Shown: piece by piece, positions 50,160-59,821 of the stretch
How positions within the stretch are numbered: position 1 is the first letter of the stretch
Layout: each line of letters begins with the position of its first letter
Made by a program: the position numbers and the translations under genes
Assembly (NCBI RefSeq): GCF_000210295.1
Contig: NC_026737.1
Coordinates: forward strand, 124,001-188,000
Direction: 5' to 3'
DNA: 64,000 nt
DNA from: Trypanosoma brucei gambiense DAL972
Lineage: Eukaryota > Euglenozoa > Kinetoplastea > Trypanosomatida > Trypanosomatidae
The notes under the pieces: generated by a model
The model's input: the letters and a program-made list of their open reading frames with translations, nothing else
What the model was told of the DNA's origin: nothing
Database searches by the model: none

Positions 50160-52076
50160 TCATGTAGCCGCTGAAAAAGTCATTCCAAGGGAAACATCGT
50201 AGAGTAGCTTTTCCTCGGGATTAGAAAGAACTTCATGTGCCCTGCTAACACGCTTAAATTTTTCCAGTGCAGCCTCTTGCATACCTGGTGACTCGCCAAT
50301 AACCCGATCCGGGTGATACTTCAGGGTGAGTTTTTTATACTGAGACCGGACATCATCAATGGTAGCTCCAAAGGGAAGCTCTAAGGCGTCATACAAGGTC
50401 ATCAAATTCATCGTCCGAACTACTGGCGTCGAGTTTTCCTTCTCTGCCTTCTCAAAAGGATCGGTTGCGAAATCATCCTTTCTCAAAAAGGCATCATACC
50501 ACCGGGGTATGCACCTTTTTTGCCCATTTCGTGGCTGTGAGGAGCCATTTGCTTCCATCTTAGGAAGCGACTGCTCCTCATCACCACGCAAGATGTGGCT
50601 CAACTCTGGATCAAACTTTACGGCAGTCAGTCTATCCAGAGCAGCTTCGGCTCGGCAGCCCAACTGGTAGTGCGCCTCTGCACGGCATGCGTAGGCCTTC
50701 GCACAACTGGGGTCCATATCAATGGCGGAGGTGCAGTCATCAACAGCATTGTTATACCTGCCACAATGGCTATGCACCTCTGCACGCATGCAATACAAGT
50801 GTGCGCACATCAAACGGTTGGATTTGTCCAACCCTAAACCCTCATTAATGTGAGGAATGGCGTCTACATACCTTTTCTTACCGAATAAATCCGCCACCCG
50901 AACAAGAACCTCCTCGAGTGATACGAGATAATACCCGAGCACAAGGGCTGGGCCGAAACCAGGGCTGAGTGTCAGGCACGTTTGCACGAGAGCAGCGGCG
51001 AACTCTAGATATTTGCTTCCACAATATACATTTGCTTGTGCCAACACAACCGATGCCTGAACGTAGTGCTCATTTACACTCCGCCAAACTGCTTGTTCTT
51101 CCAATGATACGTCCGTACGGAGCGACGTTGGGCGAGGTATGGTCGGCACATATTCCATCAGAAGTGTTCGTGCTGCAGTTGGGGACACGTACAGCAGTGC
51201 TCTCGCTTCCAAAAGTATCAGCGGCGTATCGTCGATAAGGGGCCGCGCGGCGTCCGAGGAACATAACGCCTCCTTCCACTTCTTTTCTTCAATACAGGAG
51301 CGGAACTTCTGCAACACCGGCAGGGCGGTACACTCCGCCGTCCATTTGACATTGTGTGGATCATCCGCTGACGGAGCGAGCTCTTTCAGCCCATAGTCAT
51401 ACCAGCGCCATGCGTCCCGATATCTCTCACGGACGACTAACGAACGACAGAGGAGACTCAACATATCTTTGTCTGTATCGATGCCCCTGCGAGCGTCTTC
51501 AATACATTCGTCAAAGAGCAACAGGTGCCAGTCGCATATCGCGCGCCGGCAGTGGGCCGTTTTTGAATTTGGATGTTGTCTGATGATACGGCTGAAGCAA
51601 ACGTGGGCACCAGCGTAGTCCTTAGAGGCAAGCAGCCGCATCCCACGGCTCTCCAACTCCATGGATGGGAGCACCTTTTCGGCAGAACCCCCTCCCATAG
51701 CTCGAAGAATACATCTCCACTGGATGTTCTCATTAGCAACTATCAAACGACGACATGACCCTTCCTCATTGGCTGTTTGCCAAAGGGCCGCCGTCAAGTC
51801 CTTCAGTGTTCCTCCAGGAGAGCGAGAAAGTACTGACTTTTGCGTCTCTTGGTTTCCCTTCATGCGATGTTTAAATTCCCACTGCGGGTACTCACTAGGG
51901 GCCACTCTACTCATTGGTTTATTTCGCTTCTTCTGTGTCCTCACCGGCCGCTGAGGATGCCGGACAGAGTTCATTTCAGGTTTTTTCTGTGGTTTCCCTC
52001 CGCTGATATTTGGGAACAGAGTGCCACTAGATGTTATTGTCTCCGCAAAGCAAGGCAGTTGGATATGGTGACTCAT
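50160..52076 (-). CDS. TPR-DnaJ co-chaperone (DNAJC7-like)
   Basis: The product is 638 residues from the ATG at 52076 (the frame extends to a TTG at 52091). It combines TPR repeats with a C-terminal J domain, an arrangement that links Hsp70 and Hsp90 clients in DNAJC7-type co-chaperones. TPR-like helical pairs are visible at about 150-210 (SKDYAGAHVCFSRIIRQHPNS) and at 400-500 (LYCMRAEVHSHCGRYNNAVDDC, AYACRAEAHYQLGCRAEAALD). The J domain (about 563-632) contains the essential HPD at His588-Pro-Asp590 in KYHPDR, so it can stimulate Hsp70. The N-terminal 130 residues are basic and probably disordered. There is no signal peptide, which argues against the ER protein DNAJC3. Confidence 0.88.
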   Translation of the reverse strand: MSHHIQLPCFAETITSSGTLFPNISGGKPQKKPEMNSVRHPQRPVRTQKKRNKPMSRVAPSEYPQWEFKHRMKGNQETQKSVLSRSPGGTLKDLTAALWQTANEEGSCRRLIVANENIQWRCILRAMGGGSAEKVLPSMELESRGMRLLASKDYAGAHVCFSRIIRQHPNSKTAHCRRAICDWHLLLFDECIEDARRGIDTDKDMLSLLCRSLVVRERYRDAWRWYDYGLKELAPSADDPHNVKWTAECTALPVLQKFRSCIEEKKWKEALCSSDAARPLIDDTPLILLEARALLYVSPTAARTLLMEYVPTIPRPTSLRTDVSLEEQAVWRSVNEHYVQASVVLAQANVYCGSKYLEFAAALVQTCLTLSPGFGPALVLGYYLVSLEEVLVRVADLFGKKRYVDAIPHINEGLGLDKSNRLMCAHLYCMRAEVHSHCGRYNNAVDDCTSAIDMDPSCAKAYACRAEAHYQLGCRAEAALDRLTAVKFDPELSHILRGDEEQSLPKMEANGSSQPRNGQKRCIPRWYDAFLRKDDFATDPFEKAEKENSTPVVRTMNLMTLYDALELPFGATIDDVRSQYKKLTLKYHPDRVIGESPGMQEAALEKFKRVSRAHEVLSNPEEKLLYDVSLGMTFSAAT

Positions 52077-53017
52077 GGCGCCCACGTGCAAGCTCCTCCG
52101 ATGGCTGAAAGAACCGCAGTGCGGGAGGGCCTTTCTATTTCCTGTCAGGGTAAGGAAACAAAGTATTTAGAAAAAAAAAGAATTAGTAAAACAGCAATGA
52201 AAACTGATAAATCCAACATAACCCAAGTGAATTAAGTGAGTTAGCTAAGCCACAAAAAGCGCCTAAGACCATGTAAGGAGAGTAGTGAACGACCTATTTC
52301 CGCCAGAAGTCGCGCGCCGCTCACGAGGGGGGGGGACCCACCCACTAACGTCCTGTCGGGTGAATGGAGTTTAAAAAAAAAAGCGAAGACCAGCGTTGAT
52401 AAAACGAAAGATTTTTTTTTAACGAAAGAAAAAGTGTGAGAACAAAAGATCTCTGTCAAAAAAAAAAAATCCCACTTTAGGCTATAACATCTACGCCGAA
52501 ACCCGTAGTCCCTCATCCAAAGCACAAAAATGGAGAACGGCCCTTAGCGTTCCCGAGTTAGAATTGAAGTTCAGAAATGTGCAAGAGAACCATACACCCT
52601 CCGCAACCATTCTCCGCTTCGACGCTTGACCTGTACTCATTAACAACAAAAGTGACAGCACACAACACCGGGCCCCTTGCCGATGTCACAACCAAAAGCA
52701 CCGCCGCCATCTTATGCTCTTTTTGCCCCTCAGTATGGCAGCTCATTACCATCCGTAAATCGACGTAAACCCACACACACAAATGCACCACCTTTTCTCT
52801 GTCGTTTACTCCTTCATCTTATTTGTCTCAAGCAGCCAGTTTTTCTCCTCCTCCATTTTCTCAGCCCACAGTCTTTCAACCCCTTGCCGTCCCAACCAGA
52901 ACCACACAGGTTGCAACAACGTGAAGCAAACATCCTCCCGCCCAGACGTGCACGCACACCTTCCAGCAGCGCGCGAATTCCTCAGCGTGTTGTCATTAGA
53001 AGAAAAAAAGAGAATAT
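52077..53017. other. Intergenic: TPR-DnaJ splice region and SmD3 3' UTR
   Basis: A-runs at 52171-52179 and 52453-52471, a T-run at 52412-52420 and a G-run at 52327-52335 (plus strand). Plus-strand open frames of 160-200 codons here are composition artefacts of C-rich sequence. No gene seen. Confidence 0.55.
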
Positions 53018-53365
53018 TTACTTCTTTGGCTTCTTACGGGAACGGTGCGCACCAAATCCCTTTCCGTCGCCCCTACCGTCCAGATCGCTGGGAAGCAGCT
53101 TGCCCATTTTCATCAACGGCGGACAGCAGCGCAGCGCGTCGGGAAGTTGGAAAAAAACAATGTTTGTTCCACACACCAACACCTTCGGCATATCCACCTC
53201 CCGTCCCGCCATCGTCGTCTTGCGGGCGGAGGTCAGTAACACGCCCATATTGTCCACCACCTCGCTAAGCGTACCGGTGTAAAGCTCCCCATTTTTTAAC
53301 TCCAACGACACGGTGGTGCCGACAGCATCGGACAGCACCTTCAGCGGGAGCCCCTCCGTGTTCAT
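53018..53365 (-). CDS. SNRPD3: SmD3, core spliceosomal Sm protein
   Basis: The product is 115 residues from the ATG at 53365. SmD3 is one of the seven Sm ring proteins on spliceosomal snRNAs and, in trypanosomes, on the spliced-leader RNA. The Sm1 motif (SLELKNGELYTGTLSEVVDNM) and the Sm2 motif (VLVCGTNIVFFQLPD) are both clear. The start, LPLKVLSDAVG, and the block after Sm2, LPDALRCCPPLMKM, match the SmD3 pattern (LPDMLKNAPMLKSM in human), favouring SmD3 over LSm4. In T. brucei the U2 snRNP swaps SmB/SmD3 for Sm15K/Sm16.5K; this protein looks like the canonical one. Its basic tail (RSRKKPKK) is short and lacks the long Gly-Arg run of the human protein. Confidence 0.9.
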   Translation of the reverse strand: MNTEGLPLKVLSDAVGTTVSLELKNGELYTGTLSEVVDNMGVLLTSARKTTMAGREVDMPKVLVCGTNIVFFQLPDALRCCPPLMKMGKLLPSDLDGRGDGKGFGAHRSRKKPKK

Positions 53366-54234
53366 AGTCTACTCCAAGTGAGAAACAGATGGGAGAAGTT
53401 ACACGCGTGGGGGCACGAGGTGCTTTCAGTGTCCGGTTTCTTTTCTTTTCTTCCTTTTTTTCCCTATCTTGCCGTTGAAACGAGTAAGAGTGAAGTCATA
53501 ATAATTTTTTTTATAACGATAAGGAGAGGAAAGCTAGCAGCACTAATATCTGCAACGGGGAAGGGAATTGAAGGCCAAGTACGGAACATTTGCATGCACT
53601 CAAGGTTTAACACACGTAAAAACGGAAGGAACAGCAGCGGCAATTGAACGACATCGCATGATAGATGGTAACGTATGTTACCTCAACAAACGCACAGCAC
53701 ATGACAACACGATGGTCATATGCATCCGAAACCAACACGCCAACTTGTCCACAGCGATGCGCTAGTGACCCACCTCCCACCCTGCAGAATATACGCATGT
53801 GCATGCGAAAGTGACACAAGTCATGCCAACAGCCCGCATGGAACAAAACGAAGAAAACAAGCACTCGTTGTCTCAGTCGGTACGCAAATGCTCCACCACA
53901 CGTATTAGAGTTACGTTGAGCTCTATAAAGGGTGAGCACACCGTTTGACCCCGCCGCTGAAATGAGTAAACATACAGGACTCCCACAACGCCAGTGTTCT
54001 TTTGAGAGTGCATGCCGTGGTCTGGAACACAGAAAGTGCATCTCCACTACTGTTTTCTATATTCTCTTCCCCCCCCCCTTGGGCACATACACACACACAC
54101 AGATACATGGGCAAAGGGTTTCTCCAAGGCACCACCGCCGTGTGGGAGGGATGGTGGAAGAGAAGAGTTTTGATTAGAGTCACCTCACTTCGTTTCGGGT
54201 TAATGTGAATTTTCGGTATTAACTGTGTACTAAA
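53366..54234. other. Intergenic: SmD3 upstream region and F-box 3' UTR
   Basis: Contains an ATG-started minus-strand frame of 144 codons (53607-54041) that I do not call: it has no pyrimidine tract upstream and is Cys/His-rich with no family resemblance. A C-run lies at 54070-54079 and an AC repeat at about 54089-54102. Confidence 0.5.
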
Positions 54235-54915
54235 TCAGGACTCCGCATCCCTCTCACCGGATATATCCTCCTCGTCCACAGAGCAGCAAAGCATGGCGAA
54301 TGTACGCCAATCACATTGACGTGCGTCTTCACCACCCGACAGCAAAAGCATGCGCACGCATTCCGGGTACTCCCGCATCGTACACTCGTGCCAAAACATT
54401 CCAGAAAATTCGGGAATGAAGAGCCACTCCCGCCACCCCTTACAAACGTTCTCGGCGACACTTAATGTGAATTCAAGCGGAAGGTACGACAACACATGAA
54501 GTACGAGGGTAGAGTGCTGGTGCCAGCGTAAGTCCACGCAATGGGAATTCAGGACTGAGGTTGGCTCCGCATCACTACTAATGTTTGGCGCACCTCCCTC
54601 AGAAAGGTACACTGCTACCTCCTCAGCAAACCGCTTAATCATCATTTCCTCTGTCACATCAAGTTCGTTTTGTTCCTTGGGTGTTATACGTAGAGCGGTT
54701 GGGAGCCCATGTTCCCTCGTAACGTCATCAACGGCACAACACGCCTCCCTCGCCTGTCGCTGAGCATCCAGCAGTAGAGCATAAGCGCCATTAAGCTCCT
54801 CGACAACATCAGGTGTGAAAATGTCCGGATAGGCAGCAGCAGTGACCAATCGCTCCTCCGGTTGCCCCTTTATGTACTGTGCAAGCAAACCTGCAATGTC
54901 CGCACTTGTACGCAT
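54235..54915 (-). CDS. F-box-like protein
   Basis: The product is 226 residues from the ATG at 54915; the frame continues to a GTG at 54954. F-box proteins present substrates to SCF (Skp1-cullin-F-box) ubiquitin ligases. The segment at about 137-178, VLHVLSYLPLEFTLSVAENVCKGW followed by REWLFIPEFSGMFWHE, fits the F-box consensus (L-P-x-E...V-C-k-x-W...d..lW). The N-terminal 130 residues are helical and acidic, with no second domain recognised. There are no leucine-rich or WD repeats after the F-box, where substrate-binding parts usually sit, so it belongs to the 'F-box only' type. The call rests on the single motif. Confidence 0.65.
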   Translation of the reverse strand: MRTSADIAGLLAQYIKGQPEERLVTAAAYPDIFTPDVVEELNGAYALLLDAQRQAREACCAVDDVTREHGLPTALRITPKEQNELDVTEEMMIKRFAEEVAVYLSEGGAPNISSDAEPTSVLNSHCVDLRWHQHSTLVLHVLSYLPLEFTLSVAENVCKGWREWLFIPEFSGMFWHECTMREYPECVRMLLLSGGEDARQCDWRTFAMLCCSVDEEDISGERDAES

Positions 54916-55378
54916 CTCCGCCTCCAGTTCGTATACAGACACACCCACACACACTGCGGTGTCCTAACAGTACTTCCTATGGGGGACCGCAGCTAATGTG
55001 ATTAAACAAATGCGAAATGAAGACATACATGATGAATGGAGATGGGCAATAGAAAAGGGGGTAAGGAAGCAGTGAAGAAGAGTAGAGAAGAAGAGTGGAC
55101 ACATTGGTGAAGGCTGCAAGTGACACATTCACCTGGGGAATGTGTTGAGAGGAATAAAAGGAGCCCGGAAGTGAGCATGATGTCGCTGAGGGGAGGCAAA
55201 AACAAATGCGTGCACATTCATGTGCTCCCATGCCCTTCTTTCGCTTTCCAATTAAGTCTGTCATAACTAACCAATCAAGCAGGCTTGACAAAGGGGGAAA
55301 AAAATCATTAAAAGAAGGGGAAAATACAACGATAGAAATAAACGCGGTATGGCAGAACAAATGCTTAATTGATGAATA
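54916..55378. other. Intergenic: F-box upstream region and coiled-coil gene 3' UTR
   Basis: Minus-strand CT-rich tracts at about 55040-55100 and 55290-55340 give spurious Ser/Leu-rich frames. No gene seen. Confidence 0.55.
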
Positions 55379-56155
55379 CTAATGGGGTGAAGCGCTGACG
55401 CTGGTTGCTTCCATAAAGCTGCCGATCAGTTCCTCGAGCGCCACCCTATACTCCAATCTATCTTTATTGACGCTATTGCTACAACCACTACTTTTGCGTG
55501 TGCTTGATGACGACGTCGCCGTCTCCTCTGCAGAGATGTCATCCAACGCCATTTGCAGTTTTCTGTTCTCCTCACAAAGTTTCCGGTATTTGGTACGTAC
55601 GCTATAAAGCTTTTGCTGTAGTCCAGCTTGCTCCTTCTCCCCGCACGTAGAGACCGCGGTTGCAACACGAACCGCTTCATCCGAAGGACCCACAGAAGGT
55701 GGCACTATTGGAAGAGCTTGCGAGCTGAACTTTTCTGGCGATGCCCCCATCCCTACCCCACATGGTTGGGTACATCTACTCTTCAACTGCATGAGCGCCG
55801 TATCCGCCTCCTTCAGGGCCACCCGGAGTTGCTCCTGTCGCTTCCTTGCCGCAACATCCAGTCGCAACAGGCGCCTCTTACGACGTTGTGCCTCCTCTAT
55901 CTTGTGGTCAAGGGCCTGTAGTTCGCTCATCATCCTTGCTGTCTCCGTTGTCTGAACTCGCAGTCTGTTTTCCAAGGTCTTATGTAGCCGGGACTTTTCC
56001 TCCACTAGACGGCGGAGCTCTTTGACCCTTGACTTGACGCCCAAAATTAGCGGATCTCCGCCCACCTGAGCAGACGGCGGTCGCTTCGTCAACGATAAGT
56101 GACCGGAGCACTCAAGTACAGAATGCCCCCCATGCTGTTGATCCACCTCTGACAT
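55379..56155 (-). CDS. Hypothetical coiled-coil protein
   Basis: The product is 258 residues from the ATG at 56155; a 54-codon hydrophobic upstream extension is a translated splice-region tract. Two coiled-coil stretches are visible: a long basic one at about 45-120 (VKELRRLVEEKSRLHKTLE, DHKIEEAQRRKRRLL) and a shorter one at about 185-215 (QKLYSVRTKYRKLCEENRKLQ). Between them is a Pro/Ser-rich linker, and near the C-terminus a polyserine patch (TSSSSTRKSSG). I recognise no family. Such proteins are common in the trypanosome cytoskeleton, but no location can be assigned here. Confidence 0.7.
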   Translation of the reverse strand: MSEVDQQHGGHSVLECSGHLSLTKRPPSAQVGGDPLILGVKSRVKELRRLVEEKSRLHKTLENRLRVQTTETARMMSELQALDHKIEEAQRRKRRLLRLDVAARKRQEQLRVALKEADTALMQLKSRCTQPCGVGMGASPEKFSSQALPIVPPSVGPSDEAVRVATAVSTCGEKEQAGLQQKLYSVRTKYRKLCEENRKLQMALDDISAEETATSSSSTRKSSGCSNSVNKDRLEYRVALEELIGSFMEATSVSASPH

Positions 56156-57024
56156 ATTTTCCTGTCGCGCTCGTGAGAGAGTGAGCCACCTTACTAACAA
56201 ATTGCTTCCCGCCACTGTGAACAAGAGCGATCGAAGAAAGCAAAGGAAGGGAGACGAAAGATAAGATGCGGGGCTGACCAAAAAGGGAGCGAGCATGCAT
56301 CTGGAAAAATAGAGCAAAAACCAGAACGCAACAAAGTAAGCTAAGCCGAAATAAGTGTGATACGCTTACTGCCAACTAAACTTCGCCTGCGAATGCAGCA
56401 CTTGGCACGCATGCAGGTCAGGGAACACGTAAAGTAGCCCTTCAACCCACAGGGTGAAACAACACAAAGTAGAAGTATATAAGCAATTGGAACGAGGGTC
56501 ACCTCAACTACTATTTTACGTGCGCAGTGTCACCCTGTGGCCCACTACCAGTTATTTATATTCCACCGACAGCACTTCCGAACTTAGACAAGAAACGGCC
56601 GTAACAGTTGTTATACGAGTTCTACAACACACTCACTACCACCCCTCCTCCGCCCCACGCATTCTCCAACTACTGGCTTTTCAGTTTACCGTCATCCTCA
56701 AGTGGGGACCAACTTTTTGACTATTAAATTGCGTAGAGTGGTGAGAGGATCAGGTGGAGAACAAGCAGGAACCCATCACCCACATCTGACGGCTATGTTT
56801 TATCGGTAAGCAACAAAGTTGGAAATAGGGGGAAAATGAGGAAGGATGAGATAGTAAGCGCAGTGAAACAGCAATCGCTCAGAGATCCGCGCATTATTTG
56901 CTTTTAAGTATGCATACAAATACTTTTTAGTCACAGCGAGGAGGATGTTGATTGGGTGCACTATCCTCACAGAAGAAGCAGGGTGATTGCAGCTAGACGC
57001 CGCATGTCCTCGGCAAAACCAAAA
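56156..57024. other. Intergenic: upstream of the coiled-coil gene and TTC1 3' UTR
   Basis: A minus-strand pyrimidine-rich stretch at about 56215-56300. The plus-strand frame 56454-56720 is not supported. Nothing else recognised. Confidence 0.55.
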
Positions 57025-57786
57025 TCACTGCTCAAAGCGTACAGAATAGCCGCCTGTGTTAGGGTCTTTGTCGAACTTGAAATTGTCTGTAGACAATCCA
57101 AAATAGTTTAAAAATCGGTTTCCCATATTTTTCAGTTCCCCGAGCATCTTCTGCATCTCTTCATCTACTTTCGCCTTTGCCTGCCTTTTGCGGTCCTGGC
57201 TGCCAGCATCCAGCGTGCCACCTAGCTTTTCGTATTCCTCATAATCCCCGTACGCATTGGACCACTTCCCCAACACATAATAGCACTCGGCACGTCGATA
57301 ATACGCCTTACTGTACTGCTTATTGTGTCGAATCGCCTCGCTGAGGTGAGTGATAGCGTCTTCGGGCATCCCCTGCTTTGATAAACACAGGCCGGCATTG
57401 CAGTACACCTGTGATGTAAGTGTGTAATCAATACCATCATCGTCACCGTCCTGAGCCGCGTCATCGGCCCCCACTTTGGAGGACTTTTCGGTACCGGGTG
57501 CTGAACTTTTCTCTGACACCACACCGGACTCCCCAATGGAGTTCTGAGCTGTACCTTCTGAACCACACGGCGGTACCTCGTCCTGTCGGTGCTGCGTTGG
57601 TTTCTTCACCGGCTTCAATGGTGCGTGCTTAATTGCCTCGCGATACAACTCCAGCGCTTCAGCCACTCGGTCCGCAGCGAATAAATCGTTTCCCGCCTTC
57701 TTCAACCTTTCGCACTCCACCACATCAGGTATCCTCTCGGTCTGGTCCAGTTCGCCATTAGCAGGTAATTCGTCGCTTGTGGTCAT
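57025..57786 (-). CDS. TTC1: TTC1-like tetratricopeptide repeat protein
   Basis: The product is 253 residues from the ATG at 57786 (the frame extends to a TTG at 57846). TTC1 is a small co-chaperone reported to bind Hsp90/Hsp70 tails and G-alpha16 or Ras in animals. Three TPR motifs are visible at about 24-57, 124-157 and 158-191. The first two are separated by an acidic, serine-rich insert of some 65 residues that human TTC1 lacks. The C-terminal LKNMGNRFLNYFGLSTDNFKFD and GGYSVRFEQ match the human TTC1 end (LGKLKDLGN..FGLSTENF, GSYSINFVQ), which sets it apart from generic TPR proteins. The lysine-bearing clamp positions (KKAGNDLF, SKAYYRR) suggest binding to EEVD-type peptides. Confidence 0.88.
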   Translation of the reverse strand: MTTSDELPANGELDQTERIPDVVECERLKKAGNDLFAADRVAEALELYREAIKHAPLKPVKKPTQHRQDEVPPCGSEGTAQNSIGESGVVSEKSSAPGTEKSSKVGADDAAQDGDDDGIDYTLTSQVYCNAGLCLSKQGMPEDAITHLSEAIRHNKQYSKAYYRRAECYYVLGKWSNAYGDYEEYEKLGGTLDAGSQDRKRQAKAKVDEEMQKMLGELKNMGNRFLNYFGLSTDNFKFDKDPNTGGYSVRFEQ

Positions 57787-58099
57787 TGGTTTTGAAGTTT
57801 TCTCACGCCCGTTGTGTTGTAATGAGGAAGTCCGAAACACAAACAAATCAACCCTATGACAAAGTAAGCAACTAACGCAGCGAGAAGTAGAGATGTAAGA
57901 AGCGAAAAGTGAAAAAAGTTGAGCGCACTACAAGACTAAGAAAAAATAAGCCATTTGATGACATGCGAGAAGGGTTATGAGGCCTACGTACGTGCACAGT
58001 GCCCAAAAAAAAAAAAAAGTAAAACGCTTCATCAAAAACACTTTCAGCATCGAAGGTGTGGCGGGATGCCACTATACGCTACCAGATAGTACAGCGATG
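57787..58099. other. Intergenic: TTC1 splice region and uL14m 3' UTR
   Basis: A-run at 58005-58018 and minus-strand CT-rich sequence at about 57880-57950. No gene seen. Confidence 0.55.
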
Positions 58100-58669
58100 T
58101 CAGACAAAAAAATTTGCGAGCACAACCGCCTTTAAGTGGTATTTATGATTCACGTGCCGCCCCGCACAATACATGACGCGGGTGCCTAATGGTACACGCT
58201 GATCGTTCATCAGAATGCACGTGTTCCTATCGAAATTTGTCCGAAGTCCGCTCATCCTCGTATTCGTCTGCCTGCGGGAAAGTAGACACACCCAATAGAT
58301 ATTTCCAGGTTTTACACGATGGCGACTTACTTCACCCCGCCCAGACTTGAAACGCTGAACTGACACGCGATGAGCTACCGCAGGGAAGACGCGGCAGTGG
58401 GCAAAGCGCTCCGCTGTTGCTTTCGATATAAGTCGCACATGTTTACAGTTTGTGTTGTCAACACAGTGGAGTTTCACCTGGTCACTAAACGGCACGCCTG
58501 TGCCATACCCCTCAGCACCGGTTCCCCATCGTGACCGGTATGATGCTTTTCGCCGGATTATTAAATTGTGCCGAAACCACGACTTGTTCGCAGGTTTTCC
58601 TGCTGGGAGCTTAGCCGCCGCATCAGCTGACGGTGCCGGCGCCAGGCGCAGCGAGAAGAAACGAAACAT
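58100..58669 (-). CDS. MRPL14: Mitochondrial ribosomal protein uL14m
   Basis: The product is 189 residues from the ATG at 58669. uL14 is a conserved large-subunit protein at the subunit interface and the factor-binding side of the ribosome. Conserved uL14 features are the start VKLHCVDNTNCKHVRLIS, the VQRFKSGRGEVSRHRVKPGNIYWVCLLS strands, and the TNFDRNTCILMNDQRVPLGTRVMYCAG segment (uL14: FDxNAxVLIN...GTRI.GPV). The first 50 residues (FRFFSLRLAPAPSADAAAKL) form a mitochondrial presequence, so this is the organellar rather than the cytosolic protein. The open frame upstream runs through a TA repeat and was discarded. Confidence 0.9.
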   Translation of the reverse strand: MFRFFSLRLAPAPSADAAAKLPAGKPANKSWFRHNLIIRRKASYRSRWGTGAEGYGTGVPFSDQVKLHCVDNTNCKHVRLISKATAERFAHCRVFPAVAHRVSVQRFKSGRGEVSRHRVKPGNIYWVCLLSRRQTNTRMSGLRTNFDRNTCILMNDQRVPLGTRVMYCAGRHVNHKYHLKAVVLANFFV

Positions 58670-58676
58670 TAAATGC

Positions 58677-58678
58677 CT
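58677..58678 (-). promoter_or_regulatory. Predicted spliced-leader acceptor AG for uL14m
   Basis: TTCAACCCAG in the minus sense ends here, a few bases before the ATG at 58669. An alternative ATATCAG lies at 58698-58699, just past the TA repeat. The order of repeat, AG and ATG marks the repeat as upstream of coding sequence. Confidence 0.45.
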
Positions 58679-58705
58679 GGGTTGAAGCAGGCACCTTCTG
58701 ATATG

Positions 58706-58725
58706 TATATATATATATATATATA
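58706..58725. repeat. (TA)n microsatellite
   Basis: Perfect TA repeat upstream of the uL14m start. Confidence 0.85.
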
Positions 58726-58925
58726 ACAAATGATTAAGTACATTTTTTTTTCGTTTTAAATGGCAGGGGCAAACAGTGGGCCGTAGAGAGTTCCAGCACA
58801 CAGTACAATTCCACTATAAGAGTAGATTAACTTTACAAAAGGGAAATCACCAAAGAATGTGAGGGAAAATTGACTCGCCGGGATTGGGGAGGGGGGGGAA
58901 GAAAACCAGACATCAATTTGTAGTG

Positions 58926-59519
58926 CTATGTCATATCTGTCCCAATCTTTCGTTCCTGGTGAAACACAAGGTTCGACGGCTCCTCCGATACGGCGTGTCT
59001 CTGCCGCTTAAACTCCTTATGAAGCCCCTCACGAAGGGCCAAAAGTTTTGTCACGGAGTCATTTACGTCACCTCCAACCTCCTTGCGCAACTCCTCCTTC
59101 GCTCGCTGAAAGTTGAGGACTGCCTGGTGCTCCCACGACGCGCTAAGGGGAACTTCCTCTTCCGTCTGCGTAGCAGGGGCAACATTACCAAACACGTAAT
59201 CCTTGTGCCTCATGTATGGGTAGGGATCAATACCCTTCTGCAGACACAACCGGACGCGCTCCTCCTCCTTCATATACCGCGGATCATCCATCAGATAAGG
59301 CTTCAATACGGGATAGAACACGAGAGGGAAAACAGTGATACCAGAAGACACGAAAAGTACAACTACCCACGGAGACTCTTCCCCGATGCGGCGACCCAAC
59401 CGGCGCACAGGGTCTGACATTCTTGCCATTGCTCTGTTGCAACCGTCACAGAAGGCTCGCATTATGTCGACTGAACGCGTCGTGAGGCGCATCTTCATTC
59501 GCGTCCAAGCAAAGGACAT
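58926..59519 (-). CDS. Hypothetical small membrane protein, probably mitochondrial
   Basis: The product is 197 residues from the ATG at 59519 (the frame extends to a TTG at 59558). The first 45 residues are Arg-rich with no acidic run (MSFAWTRMKMRLTTRSVDIMRAF), compatible with a mitochondrial presequence. One hydrophobic segment follows at about 52-75 (SPWVVVLFVSSGITVFPLVFYPVL). The rest is soluble and charged, including a helical run (FQRAKEELRKEVGG). The stretch DPRYMKEEERVRLCLQKGIDPYPYMRHKDYVF is the most ordered part. I recognise no family. A mitochondrial inner-membrane location is inferred from the basic N-terminus plus single helix. Confidence 0.65.
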   Translation of the reverse strand: MSFAWTRMKMRLTTRSVDIMRAFCDGCNRAMARMSDPVRRLGRRIGEESPWVVVLFVSSGITVFPLVFYPVLKPYLMDDPRYMKEEERVRLCLQKGIDPYPYMRHKDYVFGNVAPATQTEEEVPLSASWEHQAVLNFQRAKEELRKEVGGDVNDSVTKLLALREGLHKEFKRQRHAVSEEPSNLVFHQERKIGTDMT

Positions 59520-59821
59520 AATATGTGCGCAACTAACTTGTATCCCCTCCTGTTCCAAAGGCCAGTCAGGCTGTTGTAACCACCTCTTTTATGTGGCCTC
59601 CTCTGTTTCACTGCACGTTGTTCCCCTTGACGGAAGTTAACTACAATGCGCTGGTGGCACAAAAAAAGAATATATGCACAGACATCCCCCCAGAATAGAC
59701 CCATTGAGGATAGCACACAAGCGAAGGTGAATTAATCGCCGCACTACCTTATGGCAACACGTTACGAACGCGTAACAAGTACAACTCATAGTTCTCTCGC
59801 TACAGCGTGTTTCGTTTACTC
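59520..59821. other. Intergenic: upstream of the 58926 gene and SET-protein 3' UTR
   Basis: Gap of about 300 bases without simple repeats. Plus- and minus-strand frames are under 75 codons. No gene seen. Confidence 0.55.

Noticed and set aside
52677..53282. Plus-strand 201-codon frame over the SmD3 end
   Set aside because: Overlaps SmD3 antisense and C-rich intergenic sequence; Pro/Ser-rich artefact.
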